A stretch of 5,275 nt of DNA from the NCBI GenBank assembly GCA_018262385.1, contig JAGSPQ010000500.1, positions 1 to 5,275 of the forward strand, read 5' to 3'. This document shows, piece by piece, positions 1-5,275 of this stretch. The first letter of the stretch is position 1. Every line of letters starts with the position of its first letter. The translations under genes and the position numbers were made by a program. The notes beneath the pieces are model-generated. The model had not been told where the DNA came from, made no database searches, and worked only from the letters and a program-made list of their open reading frames with translations. This DNA comes from Myxococcaceae bacterium (lineage in GTDB: Bacteria > Myxococcota > Myxococcia > Myxococcales > Myxococcaceae).

Positions 1-307
1 ATGCTTCTTCGATCTTCGACTTCGTCCCGCCAGCCAGCTGATCGACGACTTTGCCACCCTTGAACATCAGCAGGGTGGGGATTGATCGGATTCCGTACTG
101 CATCGCCGTCGCCTGGTTCTCGTCGACGTCGACCTTCACCACCGTCACCTTGCCCTTGTACGCGGTGGCCAGCTCCTCGAGGGTGGGGGCGATCGCCTTG
201 CAGGGCCCGCACCAGACGGCCCAGAAGTCGACCAGCACCGGCTGGCTCGAATCGAGCACCTTCGACTTGAACTCGGCATCGCTGACGTTGATGGTGTCTT
301 TGGCCAC
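1..307 (-). CDS. trxA: Thioredoxin (C-terminal end cut off by window edge)
   Basis: Thioredoxin is a small cytoplasmic protein-disulfide reductase, normally recharged by thioredoxin reductase and NADPH. The translation from GTG at 307-305 gives 102 visible residues. These show the family landmarks in order: an N-terminal beta-alpha unit, the strand VLVDFWA (24-30), the active site WCGPCK (32-37, redox Cys33 and Cys36), the strand [12 protein letters not shown] (53-64), the cis-proline loop SIPT (75-78, Pro77), and [12 protein letters not shown] (82-93). Thioredoxins are usually about 105-110 residues, so only a few C-terminal residues are missing. The GTG start is favoured because GGAG lies 5 nt upstream and family N-termini align there. 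The residue before the active-site Trp is Val31, where Glu, Pro, Ser or Thr is more usual. The gene is divergent from the plus-strand cluster. The family call is secure; the exact paralogue is not. Confidence 0.95.
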   Translation of the reverse strand, partial: MAKDTINVSDAEFKSKVLDSSQPVLVDFWAVWCGPCKAIAPTLEELATAYKGKVTVVKVDVDENQATAMQYGIRSIPTLLMFKGGKVVDQLAGGTKSKIEEA

Positions 308-384
308 GGGATCTCCGGAAAAGGTCTACGGCAATAATAGCGTCGCAGGTGCGCTGCAAGCCGTCGCGATATAAGAAGCAGGAC
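308..384. promoter_or_regulatory. Divergent intergenic control region between thioredoxin gene and plus-strand cluster
   Basis: These 77 bp are the only gap in the window large enough for divergent promoters, and they are clearly more AT-rich than the flanking genes. On the minus strand TATTAT (339-334) matches the sigma-70 -10 box at five of six positions and would give thioredoxin a short leader. No good -35 box sits 16-18 bp upstream; the nearest, CTTGCA (360-355), is 15 bp away. On the plus strand TATAAG (370-375) resembles a -10 box, but it lies only 9 nt before GTG 385 and has no recognisable -35 partner. Both assignments are tentative and were read by eye. Confidence 0.4.
313..316 (-). 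promoter_or_regulatory. Shine-Dalgarno sequence of the thioredoxin gene
   Basis: On the minus strand, GGAG lies 5 nt before the GTG at 307-305. No ATG lies in frame at a sensible place nearby, so this site decides the start codon. Confidence 0.6.
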
Positions 385-762
385 GTGAAGCTCTTTCTTC
401 CTCAGAAGACTCTCGAGGATTGGTCGCTTGGTGAGAAGGCCGATCTCGAAGACGGCAGGCTGGTCGTCAAAGAAACCCGTTCCTCGCATGCGGTGACGCC
501 GGCGGTGCACTTCGTCAAGGTGGTCAGCGGCCACGATGCCCACCAGCTCACCGGGCGGGTGAAGACGATGAAGCAGCTCGACGAGCTGGGCGCCGAGCAC
601 ATGATGGACTCGGTGCTGCTGGGCGAGACCGCCTTCGAGGTGGTCCCCGGCTACGTCACCGAGGTCACCGCGCCTCCTCCCGCCGCCAGGCCGGATCCGA
701 AGAAGAAGCAGATCTCGCCCGAGGCCGACCTGCTCGCGGCGTTCATTCTCGACAAGCTCTAG
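385..762 (+). CDS. Uncharacterised 125-residue protein, first gene of the plus-strand cluster
   Basis: I do not recognise a named domain. The frame is open, codon use is GC-rich like its neighbours, and it ends 9 nt before the next gene. The predicted protein is soluble, with no signal peptide or membrane segment. Residues 1-95 look like a compact folded domain, starting VKLFLPQKTLEDW, with an AVTPAVHFVKVVSG segment (36-49) and a conserved-looking LGAEHMMDSVLLGETAFEVVPGY-type stretch (69-90). A Pro- and Lys-rich linker (97-109) and a short Leu/Ala-rich C-terminal helix (112-125) follow. I chose GTG 385 over the in-frame GTG 349 because GTG 349 has no Shine-Dalgarno sequence and would add 12 basic, poorly structured residues reaching back towards the thioredoxin promoter. 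GAAG (375-378) lies 6 nt before GTG 385 and is a weak ribosome site. My recollection is that similar proteins occur in other myxobacterial genomes, but this is unchecked. Confidence 0.8.
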   Translation: MKLFLPQKTLEDWSLGEKADLEDGRLVVKETRSSHAVTPAVHFVKVVSGHDAHQLTGRVKTMKQLDELGAEHMMDSVLLGETAFEVVPGYVTEVTAPPPAARPDPKKKQISPEADLLAAFILDKL

Positions 763-771
763 AGCCTTCCG

Positions 772-1347
772 ATGAGCCTTCAGGGGGTTCGGGTCGCGCT
801 GACGGCTTCGCGCGAGCGGAGCGAGGCGATCTCGTTTCTGCTCGAGGACGAAGGCGCCCAGCTGCTCCACCTGCCGGTGCTCGAGCTGTTGCCGCCGATC
901 GACCCGCGCCCGTTCGCCGCGGTGGTCGAGCAGCTGCAGCGCTACCCGTGGATCCTGCTCAGCTCGCTCGAGGCGGTGACCGCGCTGTGGGAAGGCGCGC
1001 GGGTGGCGGGGACGCTGAAGCGGCTCGACGAGGTGGGGTTGATCGCCACCGACGGCGAGGTCGCGCGGACGCTCGTCTGCCTCGGCCAGCCGGCGCGGCT
1101 CGCGCTGGGGACCACCGCGGTGCTCGAGCTGCCGGCCCAGGCGCCCGAGCTGATCGTGTTCGACACTCCGGGCGCGGCCTCCGCGCTCCACCGGGATCGC
1201 CGGGCGTGGCTGGAGGGGGCGGTGCGGGTGGCGGGCTCGGCGGCGACCGCCGAGGAGCTGAGCCAGCTGGGAACCCCGGCACACACCGTCGCACGCGCTG
1301 GATCCCTGGGCCTTCTCGACGCGGCGCAGGCGGCCTGGAAGAGGTAA
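772..1347 (+). CDS. Short uroporphyrinogen-III synthase (HemD)-like protein
   Basis: HemD closes hydroxymethylbilane, with inversion of ring D, to uroporphyrinogen III, the precursor of haem, sirohaem and corrinoids. This 191-residue protein matches the family at both ends. Residues 5-42 (GVRVALTASRERSEAISF, then LPVLELLPP) fit the first strand-helix-strand of domain 1. Residues 57-74 (YPWILLSSLEAVTALWE) fit the first half of domain 2. Residues 126-141 (PELIVFDTPGAASAL) and 151-186 (VRVAGSAATAEELSQLGTP onwards) fit the return into domain 1, including a Thr (159) at the position of the family's conserved GPTTA motif. Family members are usually about 240-270 residues. About 50 are missing between residues 113 and 125, where the second half of domain 2 and its conserved Tyr normally lie. 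ATG 772 is the only plausible start, because a stop codon lies just upstream in frame; no clear Shine-Dalgarno sequence is visible. It could be a compact enzyme, a decayed copy or a repurposed paralogue. Confidence 0.8.
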   Translation: MSLQGVRVALTASRERSEAISFLLEDEGAQLLHLPVLELLPPIDPRPFAAVVEQLQRYPWILLSSLEAVTALWEGARVAGTLKRLDEVGLIATDGEVARTLVCLGQPARLALGTTAVLELPAQAPELIVFDTPGAASALHRDRRAWLEGAVRVAGSAATAEELSQLGTPAHTVARAGSLGLLDAAQAAWKR

Positions 1348-1359
1348 CCTTTCGGCCTC
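1341..1359 (+). promoter_or_regulatory. Possible hairpin over the hemD-like stop and the next gene's ribosome site
   Basis: GAGG (1341-1344) can pair with CCTC (1356-1359), and CC (1348-1349) with GG (1354-1355). This leaves a TTTC loop and a three-base bulge that is exactly the TAA stop of the upstream gene. The ATG of the next gene follows directly. GAGG is also the only Shine-Dalgarno-like sequence for that gene, 15 nt from its ATG when unfolded, which is too far for normal use. The stem is short, so this may be chance. Confidence 0.3.
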
Positions 1360-1845
1360 ATGCGCACTCCGGTTGGGCTGCTGCTCCTCGTCCCTGCGGT
1401 GGCCCTCGCCACCTCGATCATTCCCCACTCCCTCGCCCAGCGCGCCGCCGAGGCCGATCGGATCGCGCTGGTGCAGGTGCTGTCGCGAGAGACGATCGTC
1501 CCCAACGACGATCCGCGGCGGATGCGGACGATCAGCAAGCTGGCGGTCGCCCAGAGCTACAAGGGCGAGGGCGGGCAGTTCGTCGAGCTGGTGCAGGCGG
1601 GAGGCAAGTCGGGGCTGTACGAGGCGCACGTGCCCGGCGACGCGAAGCTCGAGGTCGGGGCGACCGCGCTGGTGTTCCTCAAGTGCCAGCAGCCGAACGT
1701 CTGCGCGCTGGTGGCGCTCGGGGCCGGCGCGCTGCGGATGGTCGACGGGCAGCTGCTGGTGCCGGACTTGAAGACGGCGACGTACAGCAAGCAGACGCTG
1801 GCCTCCGTGATCAAGCAGCTGCAGATCCCCCGGGAGGCGAAGTGA
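1360..1845 (+). CDS. Small exported protein of unknown function, coupled to the downstream metalloprotease
   Basis: The 161-residue product starts with a signal peptide: Arg2, a hydrophobic core VGLLLLVPAVAL, and an Ala-Leu-Ala cleavage site after residue 17. The mature protein is about 144 residues. It begins TSIIPHSLAQRAAEADRIALVQV, continues with alternating strands, a GGKSGLYEAHVPGDAKLEVG-like segment (81-100) and TALVFLKC (102-109), and ends with a basic helix. It has two cysteines (109 and 115), close enough to form a disulfide after export. There is no lipobox and no second membrane segment. I recognise no catalytic motif. The gene starts 12 nt after the HemD-like stop and overlaps the protease gene by 4 nt, so the pair is probably co-translated. 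I recall similar proteins beside matrixin-type proteases in other myxobacteria; if right, this supports a shared role such as chaperone, inhibitor or carrier. That role is inference. Confidence 0.85.
   Translation: MRTPVGLLLLVPAVALATSIIPHSLAQRAAEADRIALVQVLSRETIVPNDDPRRMRTISKLAVAQSYKGEGGQFVELVQAGGKSGLYEAHVPGDAKLEVGATALVFLKCQQPNVCALVALGAGALRMVDGQLLVPDLKTATYSKQTLASVIKQLQIPREAK
1832..1837 (+). promoter_or_regulatory. Shine-Dalgarno sequence fixing the GTG start of the metalloprotease
   Basis: GGGAGG lies 4 nt before GTG 1842, inside the last codons of the upstream gene. The reading frame stays open far upstream to position 948, so this site and the signal peptide that begins at GTG 1842 decide the true start. 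Confidence 0.75.
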
Positions 1846-3617
1846 GGCGCGCGTCGGCGGCGGTGCTGCTGCTGATTTCCTCGGTCGCGCTGGCCCAGTC
1901 CACCCCCCAGTACCTGCCGTTCAAGATGGTGAACACCACCTCCAATCCGTTCCGGTACTACCTCGACAACCGCAACGCGATGCCGGCCGGGCTGAATCTG
2001 CTGGCGGTGCAGAACGCGACCAACAACGCGTGGAACAGCTGGAACGCGGTCAGCTGCGCGGTGCCGAAGACCGCCACCAGCGGCTACACCAGCGGGATCG
2101 TGCCCAATCCGGCCGACTCGTACGACGCGTTCAACGTCACCCCGGTGTGGATCCTGTCGGCGACCGATCCGCTCCACTACGCGCTGTTCGGCAGCGCCTA
2201 CGTGAAGGGGATCGCGATCCCGCTGACCTACGCCGGGGTGCTCACCCAGTGCGACATCTTCCTCAACGGGGTGGGGATCAGCTGGAGCGTCACCGCCACC
2301 ACCGCGGTGGGCACGGTGGATCTCGAGACGGTGATGCTCCACGAGGCGGGCCACTGCCTGGGAATGGATCACTGGCAGCCCGACTTCCCCGACATCAGCG
2401 TGATGGTCGGCGCGGTGCAGGAAGGCTTTCAGCGGCGCACCCCCAGCAGCAAGGACGTGGAGGCGCTGTGCGCGCGCAACCCGGTGCAGGGCGGCATTGG
2501 CTCGCCGTGCCTGGCGGACGGAGGCTGCGGCGCCGCCACCGCCAGCGGAGCCAAATGCATCACCCAGCCGCTGGCTTCGGGCCAGGCGAAGTTCTGCACC
2601 GTCGGCTGCGCGGCGGGCACCGGCTTCGTCTGCGAGCTGCCGCTGTATTGCGAGGCGTCGACGTACTTCAACCCCACCTTCAGCGGGACGTGCCTGCGGG
2701 CGGTGGACACCGTCACCAGGGTGGGCGCGCCTTGCACGATGAACGGCCAGTGCAACTCGGCGCTGGGCCTGTGCCAGCCCGAGGACTCCCAACCCTCGGG
2801 CTTCAAGCGGTGGACCCAGGGCTACTGCTACCAGACCTGCGCTGCCGGCCAGCCGGGGTGCCCGGCGGGCAGCCAGTGCACCAACGTCGGAGCGCCGGAT
2901 CCGATCTGCCTGCTCTCGTGCCGGGTCGGGCTCGCCGACTGCCGGTCCGGGTACTCCTGCGCGCAATCGGTCAACGGCGGGGTCTGCATTCCTTCCTGCT
3001 TCCAGGACATCGACTGCGGCGACGTCCTCAACTACCAGTGCCGCACCTGCGACGGGCTGTGCGTGGCCCGGCAGAACTCGGCCGGGCAGATCGGCGATGC
3101 CTGCACCCAGGACCAGGAGTGCGGCGCCGGCCAGCTGTGCGCGAAGCTGGACGTGGCGAAGGCGGCGCGGCTGTGCACCATCTCGTGCGGCTCGGGCTGC
3201 GGCAGCTGCCCGTCCGGATCCACTTGCCACCCGATCGCGCCCACCAACGCGCTCTCGTGCCTGAAGACCTGCACCGGCGCGGGCACCTGCCCGACGGGCT
3301 CGCGCTGCGCCAACCTGCCCACCGGCCGCGGCTGCATGCCGCCGTGCCTTCAGAACCTCGACTGCCCGGTGGGCGAAGACTGCGTCGGGGGCGACTGCTT
3401 CGGCCCGGGCTACGACGCGGGCTGCGGCGCGTTCTGCCCGACCGTCGATGCGGGCAAGCCGATCATCCAGCCGAAGAAGGACGCCGGCACCGGGGGAGGG
3501 GGCAGCGGCGGTTGCGGCTGCTCGAGCGCGCTCGAGCTGTCGGGGCTGCTGGCGGTGGTCCTGGTCGGTTGGGCGCTCGGCCGCCGGCGGCCTGCACCGG
3601 CGGGGCGGCGCCGTTGA
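1842..3617 (+). CDS. Matrixin-like zinc metalloprotease with Cys-rich repeats and MYXO-CTERM surface-sorting tail
   Basis: The 591-residue secreted protein reads in this order. A signal peptide (1-18) has Arg2-Arg3, a Leu/Val/Ile core and cleavage at Ala-Leu-Ala/Gln-Ser. The catalytic domain (about 19-212) carries the metzincin zinc site HEAGHCLGMDH (167-177: His167, His171 and His177 as ligands, Glu168 as catalytic base) and a Ser-Val-Met Met-turn at Met188. A Cys-rich region (about 210-545) has some 45 cysteines. A DAG- and Gly-rich linker follows, then the MYXO-CTERM tail: GCGCSS (Cys558, Cys560), a hydrophobic helix (563-580) and RRRPAPAGRRR. In this family the tail is cut by a rhombosortase-type enzyme near its Cys and directs anchoring at the cell surface. 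No propeptide or Cys-switch precedes the catalytic domain. GTG 1842 overlaps the upstream stop in a GTGA junction with a good Shine-Dalgarno sequence. The substrate is unknown; the Cys-rich arm may bind it or space the enzyme from the surface. Confidence 0.93.
   Translation: MRRASAAVLLLISSVALAQSTPQYLPFKMVNTTSNPFRYYLDNRNAMPAGLNLLAVQNATNNAWNSWNAVSCAVPKTATSGYTSGIVPNPADSYDAFNVTPVWILSATDPLHYALFGSAYVKGIAIPLTYAGVLTQCDIFLNGVGISWSVTATTAVGTVDLETVMLHEAGHCLGMDHWQPDFPDISVMVGAVQEGFQRRTPSSKDVEALCARNPVQGGIGSPCLADGGCGAATASGAKCITQPLASGQAKFCTVGCAAGTGFVCELPLYCEASTYFNPTFSGTCLRAVDTVTRVGAPCTMNGQCNSALGLCQPEDSQPSGFKRWTQGYCYQTCAAGQPGCPAGSQCTNVGAPDPICLLSCRVGLADCRSGYSCAQSVNGGVCIPSCFQDIDCGDVLNYQCRTCDGLCVARQNSAGQIGDACTQDQECGAGQLCAKLDVAKAARLCTISCGSGCGSCPSGSTCHPIAPTNALSCLKTCTGAGTCPTGSRCANLPTGRGCMPPCLQNLDCPVGEDCVGGDCFGPGYDAGCGAFCPTVDAGKPIIQPKKDAGTGGGGSGGCGCSSALELSGLLAVVLVGWALGRRRPAPAGRRR
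2595..3383 (+). repeat. Degenerate Cys-rich protein repeats in the metalloprotease
   Basis: Within the protease a unit of roughly 26 residues recurs with the pattern C-x3-C, then 5-7 residues, C, then often P-x-G-x-x-C. Copies begin at Cys252, Cys329, Cys356, Cys382, Cys445, Cys473 and Cys498. Good examples are CLKTCTGAGTCPTGSRC and CMPPCLQNLDCPVGEDC. Neighbouring copies start 25-28 residues apart, with a longer gap between Cys382 and Cys445. A second motif, (I/V)-G-x-(P/A)-C, precedes three blocks at Cys223, Cys298 and Cys421. The DNA is diverged, so this is an old repeat kept at protein level. Disulfide-bonded modules of this kind are expected outside the cytoplasm. Confidence 0.75.
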
Positions 3618-3640
3618 CCCAGCCGGCCGCTGGGGCGCGA

Positions 3641-5275
3641 ATGCCCCAGGACTTCTCGCTCGACTTCGTGCTCCAGGCGCTGGTGACCGCGCGCGCGCTG
3701 ACCGTCGATCAGGCCAACGAGATCTCCCATCAGGAAGCGCCGGCCCGGGCGCGGGTGATCAAGCAGTCGGGGCTCGAGAAGTACGAGGTGTCTCCGATCG
3801 AGATCATCGCCGCGTTCGCGATGCCGAAGCTGGACCAGGATCGGCTGAGTGAGCTGATCAGCAAGCCGGCCGGAGTCCAGTACCGGAAGATCGACCCGCT
3901 CAAGCTCGACCTGGGTGCGGTGACCCGCATCATCTCGCGGCCGTACGCGCAGAAGAACGTGATCCTCCCGCTGGGGGTCGAGTCGGGCGCGCTGGTGGTG
4001 GCGGTGGCCAACCCGTTCGCGCCGTTGCTGTTCCAGGATCTGCAGCGGATCGCGGCGATGAAGATCATCCCCGTGCTCTCGGCGAAGGCCGACATCCTCA
4101 AGGGGATCGCCGACGTCTACGGGTTCCGCCGCACCCTCGCCGCCGCGGCCAGCGACTTCGCCGAGGCCCCTTCGGTCGCCAGCAACTTCGAGCAGCTGGT
4201 GCAGCTGTCGAACGGGCAGGAGCTCGACGCCTCGGACAAGCCGGTGGTGCAGGCGGTCGAGTTCCTGCTGCGCTACGCCTTCGACAACCGCGCCTCGGAC
4301 ATTCACATCGAGCCCAAGCGCGACAAGTCGTTGGTGCGCTTCCGGATCGACGGCGTGCTCCACAACGTCTACCAGTTGCCCGCCCAGGTCCACGCGCCGG
4401 TGGTGTCGCGGGTGAAGATGATCTCGCGGATCGACATCTCGGAGAAGCGCAAGCCGCAGGACGGCCGGATCAAGATCGATCGCGAGGGCCGGGAAGTCGA
4501 GCTGCGCGTCTCCACCCTGCCGACCGCCTTCGGCGAGAAGGTGGTGATGCGGATCTTCGACCCCGAGGCGCTGGTCACCGATCTGCCGGCGCTGGGCTTC
4601 GATCCGGTCGAGCGGCAGATCTTCGAGTCGTGGATCGCGCAGCCCCACGGGCTGATCCTCGTCACCGGGCCGACCGGCAGCGGGAAGACCACCACCTTGT
4701 ACTCGGCGCTCAAGGCGCTCGCCGGCCCCGACGTCAACGTCACCACCATCGAGGATCCGATCGAGATGGTGTGGGACGCGTTCAACCAGGTCCAGGTGCA
4801 GCCGAAGCTGGGGCTCGACTTCGCCAGCGCCCTTCGCCACATCCTCCGTCAGGATCCCGACATCATCATGGTCGGCGAGATCCGCGATCCCGAGACGGCC
4901 GAGAACGCGATCCAGTCGGCGCTCACCGGCCACCTGGTGCTCTCGACCCTGCACACCAACGACTCGGTGGGGGCGGTGGGGCGGCTGATCGATCTGAAGG
5001 TGCCTCCCTTCCTGCTCGCCTCGAGCCTGCTGGGGGTGATGGCCCAGCGGCTGCTGCGGAAGATCTGCGTCCACTGCTCGATTCCGGTGCAGCTGGCGTC
5101 GGAAGAGATCGAGGCGCTCCAGGCGCCGGTGCCGCTGCTCGAGGGCGGCCTGCAGACCGCGCGTGGCAAGGGGTGCGTCAAGTGCCGCGGCACCGGGTAC
5201 CTGGGCCGCACCGGCATCTTCGAGCTGTTCTCCGCCACGCCCGAGGTGCGGCAGTTGGTGAGTGCGGGATCTTCG
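3641..5275 (+). CDS. GspE/PilB-family secretion or type IV pilus assembly ATPase (C-terminus cut off by window edge)
   Basis: This is a cytoplasmic hexameric ATPase of the type II secretion/type IV pilus family, which powers pseudopilus or pilus extension from the inner membrane; 545 residues are visible. A helical N-terminal extension (1-79) lacks an obvious RLG-type MshEN motif. A GspE N-domain follows (80-161, from YRKIDPLKLD to DVYGF). The ATPase core has SDIHIEP (219-225), Walker A GPTGSGKT (343-350, Lys349), the Asp box IEDPIE (370-375), Walker B DIIMVGEIRD (407-416, Glu413) and the His box LTGHLVLSTLHTND (428-441). The tetracysteine zinc site is Cys476/Cys479 with Cys512/Cys515. All catalytic motifs are intact. 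Full-length relatives are about 560-600 residues, so little is missing. A zinc site favours GspE/PilB over the retraction ATPase PilT. ATG 3641 has GGGG 5 nt upstream. In-frame TTG 3614, which overlaps the protease stop as TTGA and adds nine residues, is a real alternative. No other pilus or secretion gene is visible to settle which machine it serves. Confidence 0.95.
   Translation, partial: MPQDFSLDFVLQALVTARALTVDQANEISHQEAPARARVIKQSGLEKYEVSPIEIIAAFAMPKLDQDRLSELISKPAGVQYRKIDPLKLDLGAVTRIISRPYAQKNVILPLGVESGALVVAVANPFAPLLFQDLQRIAAMKIIPVLSAKADILKGIADVYGFRRTLAAAASDFAEAPSVASNFEQLVQLSNGQELDASDKPVVQAVEFLLRYAFDNRASDIHIEPKRDKSLVRFRIDGVLHNVYQLPAQVHAPVVSRVKMISRIDISEKRKPQDGRIKIDREGREVELRVSTLPTAFGEKVVMRIFDPEALVTDLPALGFDPVERQIFESWIAQPHGLILVTGPTGSGKTTTLYSALKALAGPDVNVTTIEDPIEMVWDAFNQVQVQPKLGLDFASALRHILRQDPDIIMVGEIRDPETAENAIQSALTGHLVLSTLHTNDSVGAVGRLIDLKVPPFLLASSLLGVMAQRLLRKICVHCSIPVQLASEEIEALQAPVPLLEGGLQTARGKGCVKCRGTGYLGRTGIFELFSATPEVRQLVSAGSS

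Noticed and set aside
51..374. Plus-strand open frame of 107 codons
   Set aside because: It is antisense to the thioredoxin gene, which has the WCGPC site and cis-proline; no independent motif or ribosome site was seen.
756..765. 10-bp perfect palindrome GCTCTAGAGC centred on the stop codon at 760-762
   Set aside because: It has no loop and no following T-run, so it is not a terminator. A palindrome this short is expected by chance and I see no second copy to suggest an operator.
145..1629. Long minus-strand open frame of 494 codons
   Set aside because: It runs antisense across four well-supported genes, its translation is Arg/His/Leu-rich without any domain, and it is out of frame with the real thioredoxin gene. 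High GC content leaves such frames open by chance.
948..1841. Upstream extension of the metalloprotease frame
   Set aside because: The frame stays open to 948, but this stretch translates to Gly/Ala/Arg-rich sequence overlapping two real genes. The signal peptide and the GGGAGG site place the start at GTG 1842.
1557..3230. Long minus-strand open frame of 557 codons
   Set aside because: It lies antisense to the exported protein and the metalloprotease, whose signal peptides, zinc site and sorting tail are clear. Its own product is low-complexity Ala/Arg/Gly/His sequence with no recognisable motif.
3410..5074. Long minus-strand open frame of 554 codons
   Set aside because: It is antisense to the ATPase, which has every family motif. 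The product is Arg/Asp/His/Leu-rich, typical of a shadow frame opposite a GC-rich gene.
1..5275. Search for RNA genes, CRISPR arrays, insertion sequences and a hidden defence or toxin system
   Set aside because: Reading both strands by eye I saw no direct repeat arrays, terminal inverted repeats, tRNA-like folds or nuclease/toxin motifs. Nearly all the DNA is accounted for by the six genes.

Overview
This GC-rich window looks like chromosomal DNA from a member of the Myxococcota (the former delta-proteobacterial myxobacteria and relatives). The best evidence is the protein encoded at 1842-3617. It ends in a MYXO-CTERM-type sorting tail: a Gly-rich linker, a Gly-Cys-Gly-Cys-Ser-Ser box, one hydrophobic helix and an Arg-rich end. 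Inside, it has Cys-rich repeats of the kind common in secreted proteins of this phylum. The window contains no mobile elements, CRISPR arrays, tRNA or rRNA genes.

Layout: a thioredoxin gene runs leftward off the left edge (307 to 1, minus strand). It is separated by a 77-bp divergent control region (308-384) from five tightly packed plus-strand genes. These are an unrecognised 125-residue protein (385-762), a short uroporphyrinogen-III synthase (HemD)-like protein (772-1347), a small exported protein of unknown function (1360-1845), a matrixin-like zinc metalloprotease with Cys-rich repeats and a MYXO-CTERM tail (1842-3617), and a GspE/PilB-type secretion or pilus ATPase that runs off the right edge (from 3641, or possibly 3614). 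Gaps between the plus-strand genes are 9, 12, -4 and 23 bp (or -4 if the ATPase starts at TTG 3614), so one transcript is likely.

How the genes may work together: the exported protein and the protease share a GTGA overlap with a strong Shine-Dalgarno sequence, and both carry signal peptides, so they are probably made together and act together outside the inner membrane. The protease shows no propeptide, so the small partner could be an inhibitor, chaperone or accessory factor; this is inference only. The ATPase could power a type II secretion or type IV pilus machine, but no other machine component is visible here. The HemD-like protein lacks roughly half of one of the two usual domains, so its activity is doubtful. 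Long minus-strand reading frames opposite these genes look like by-products of high GC content.
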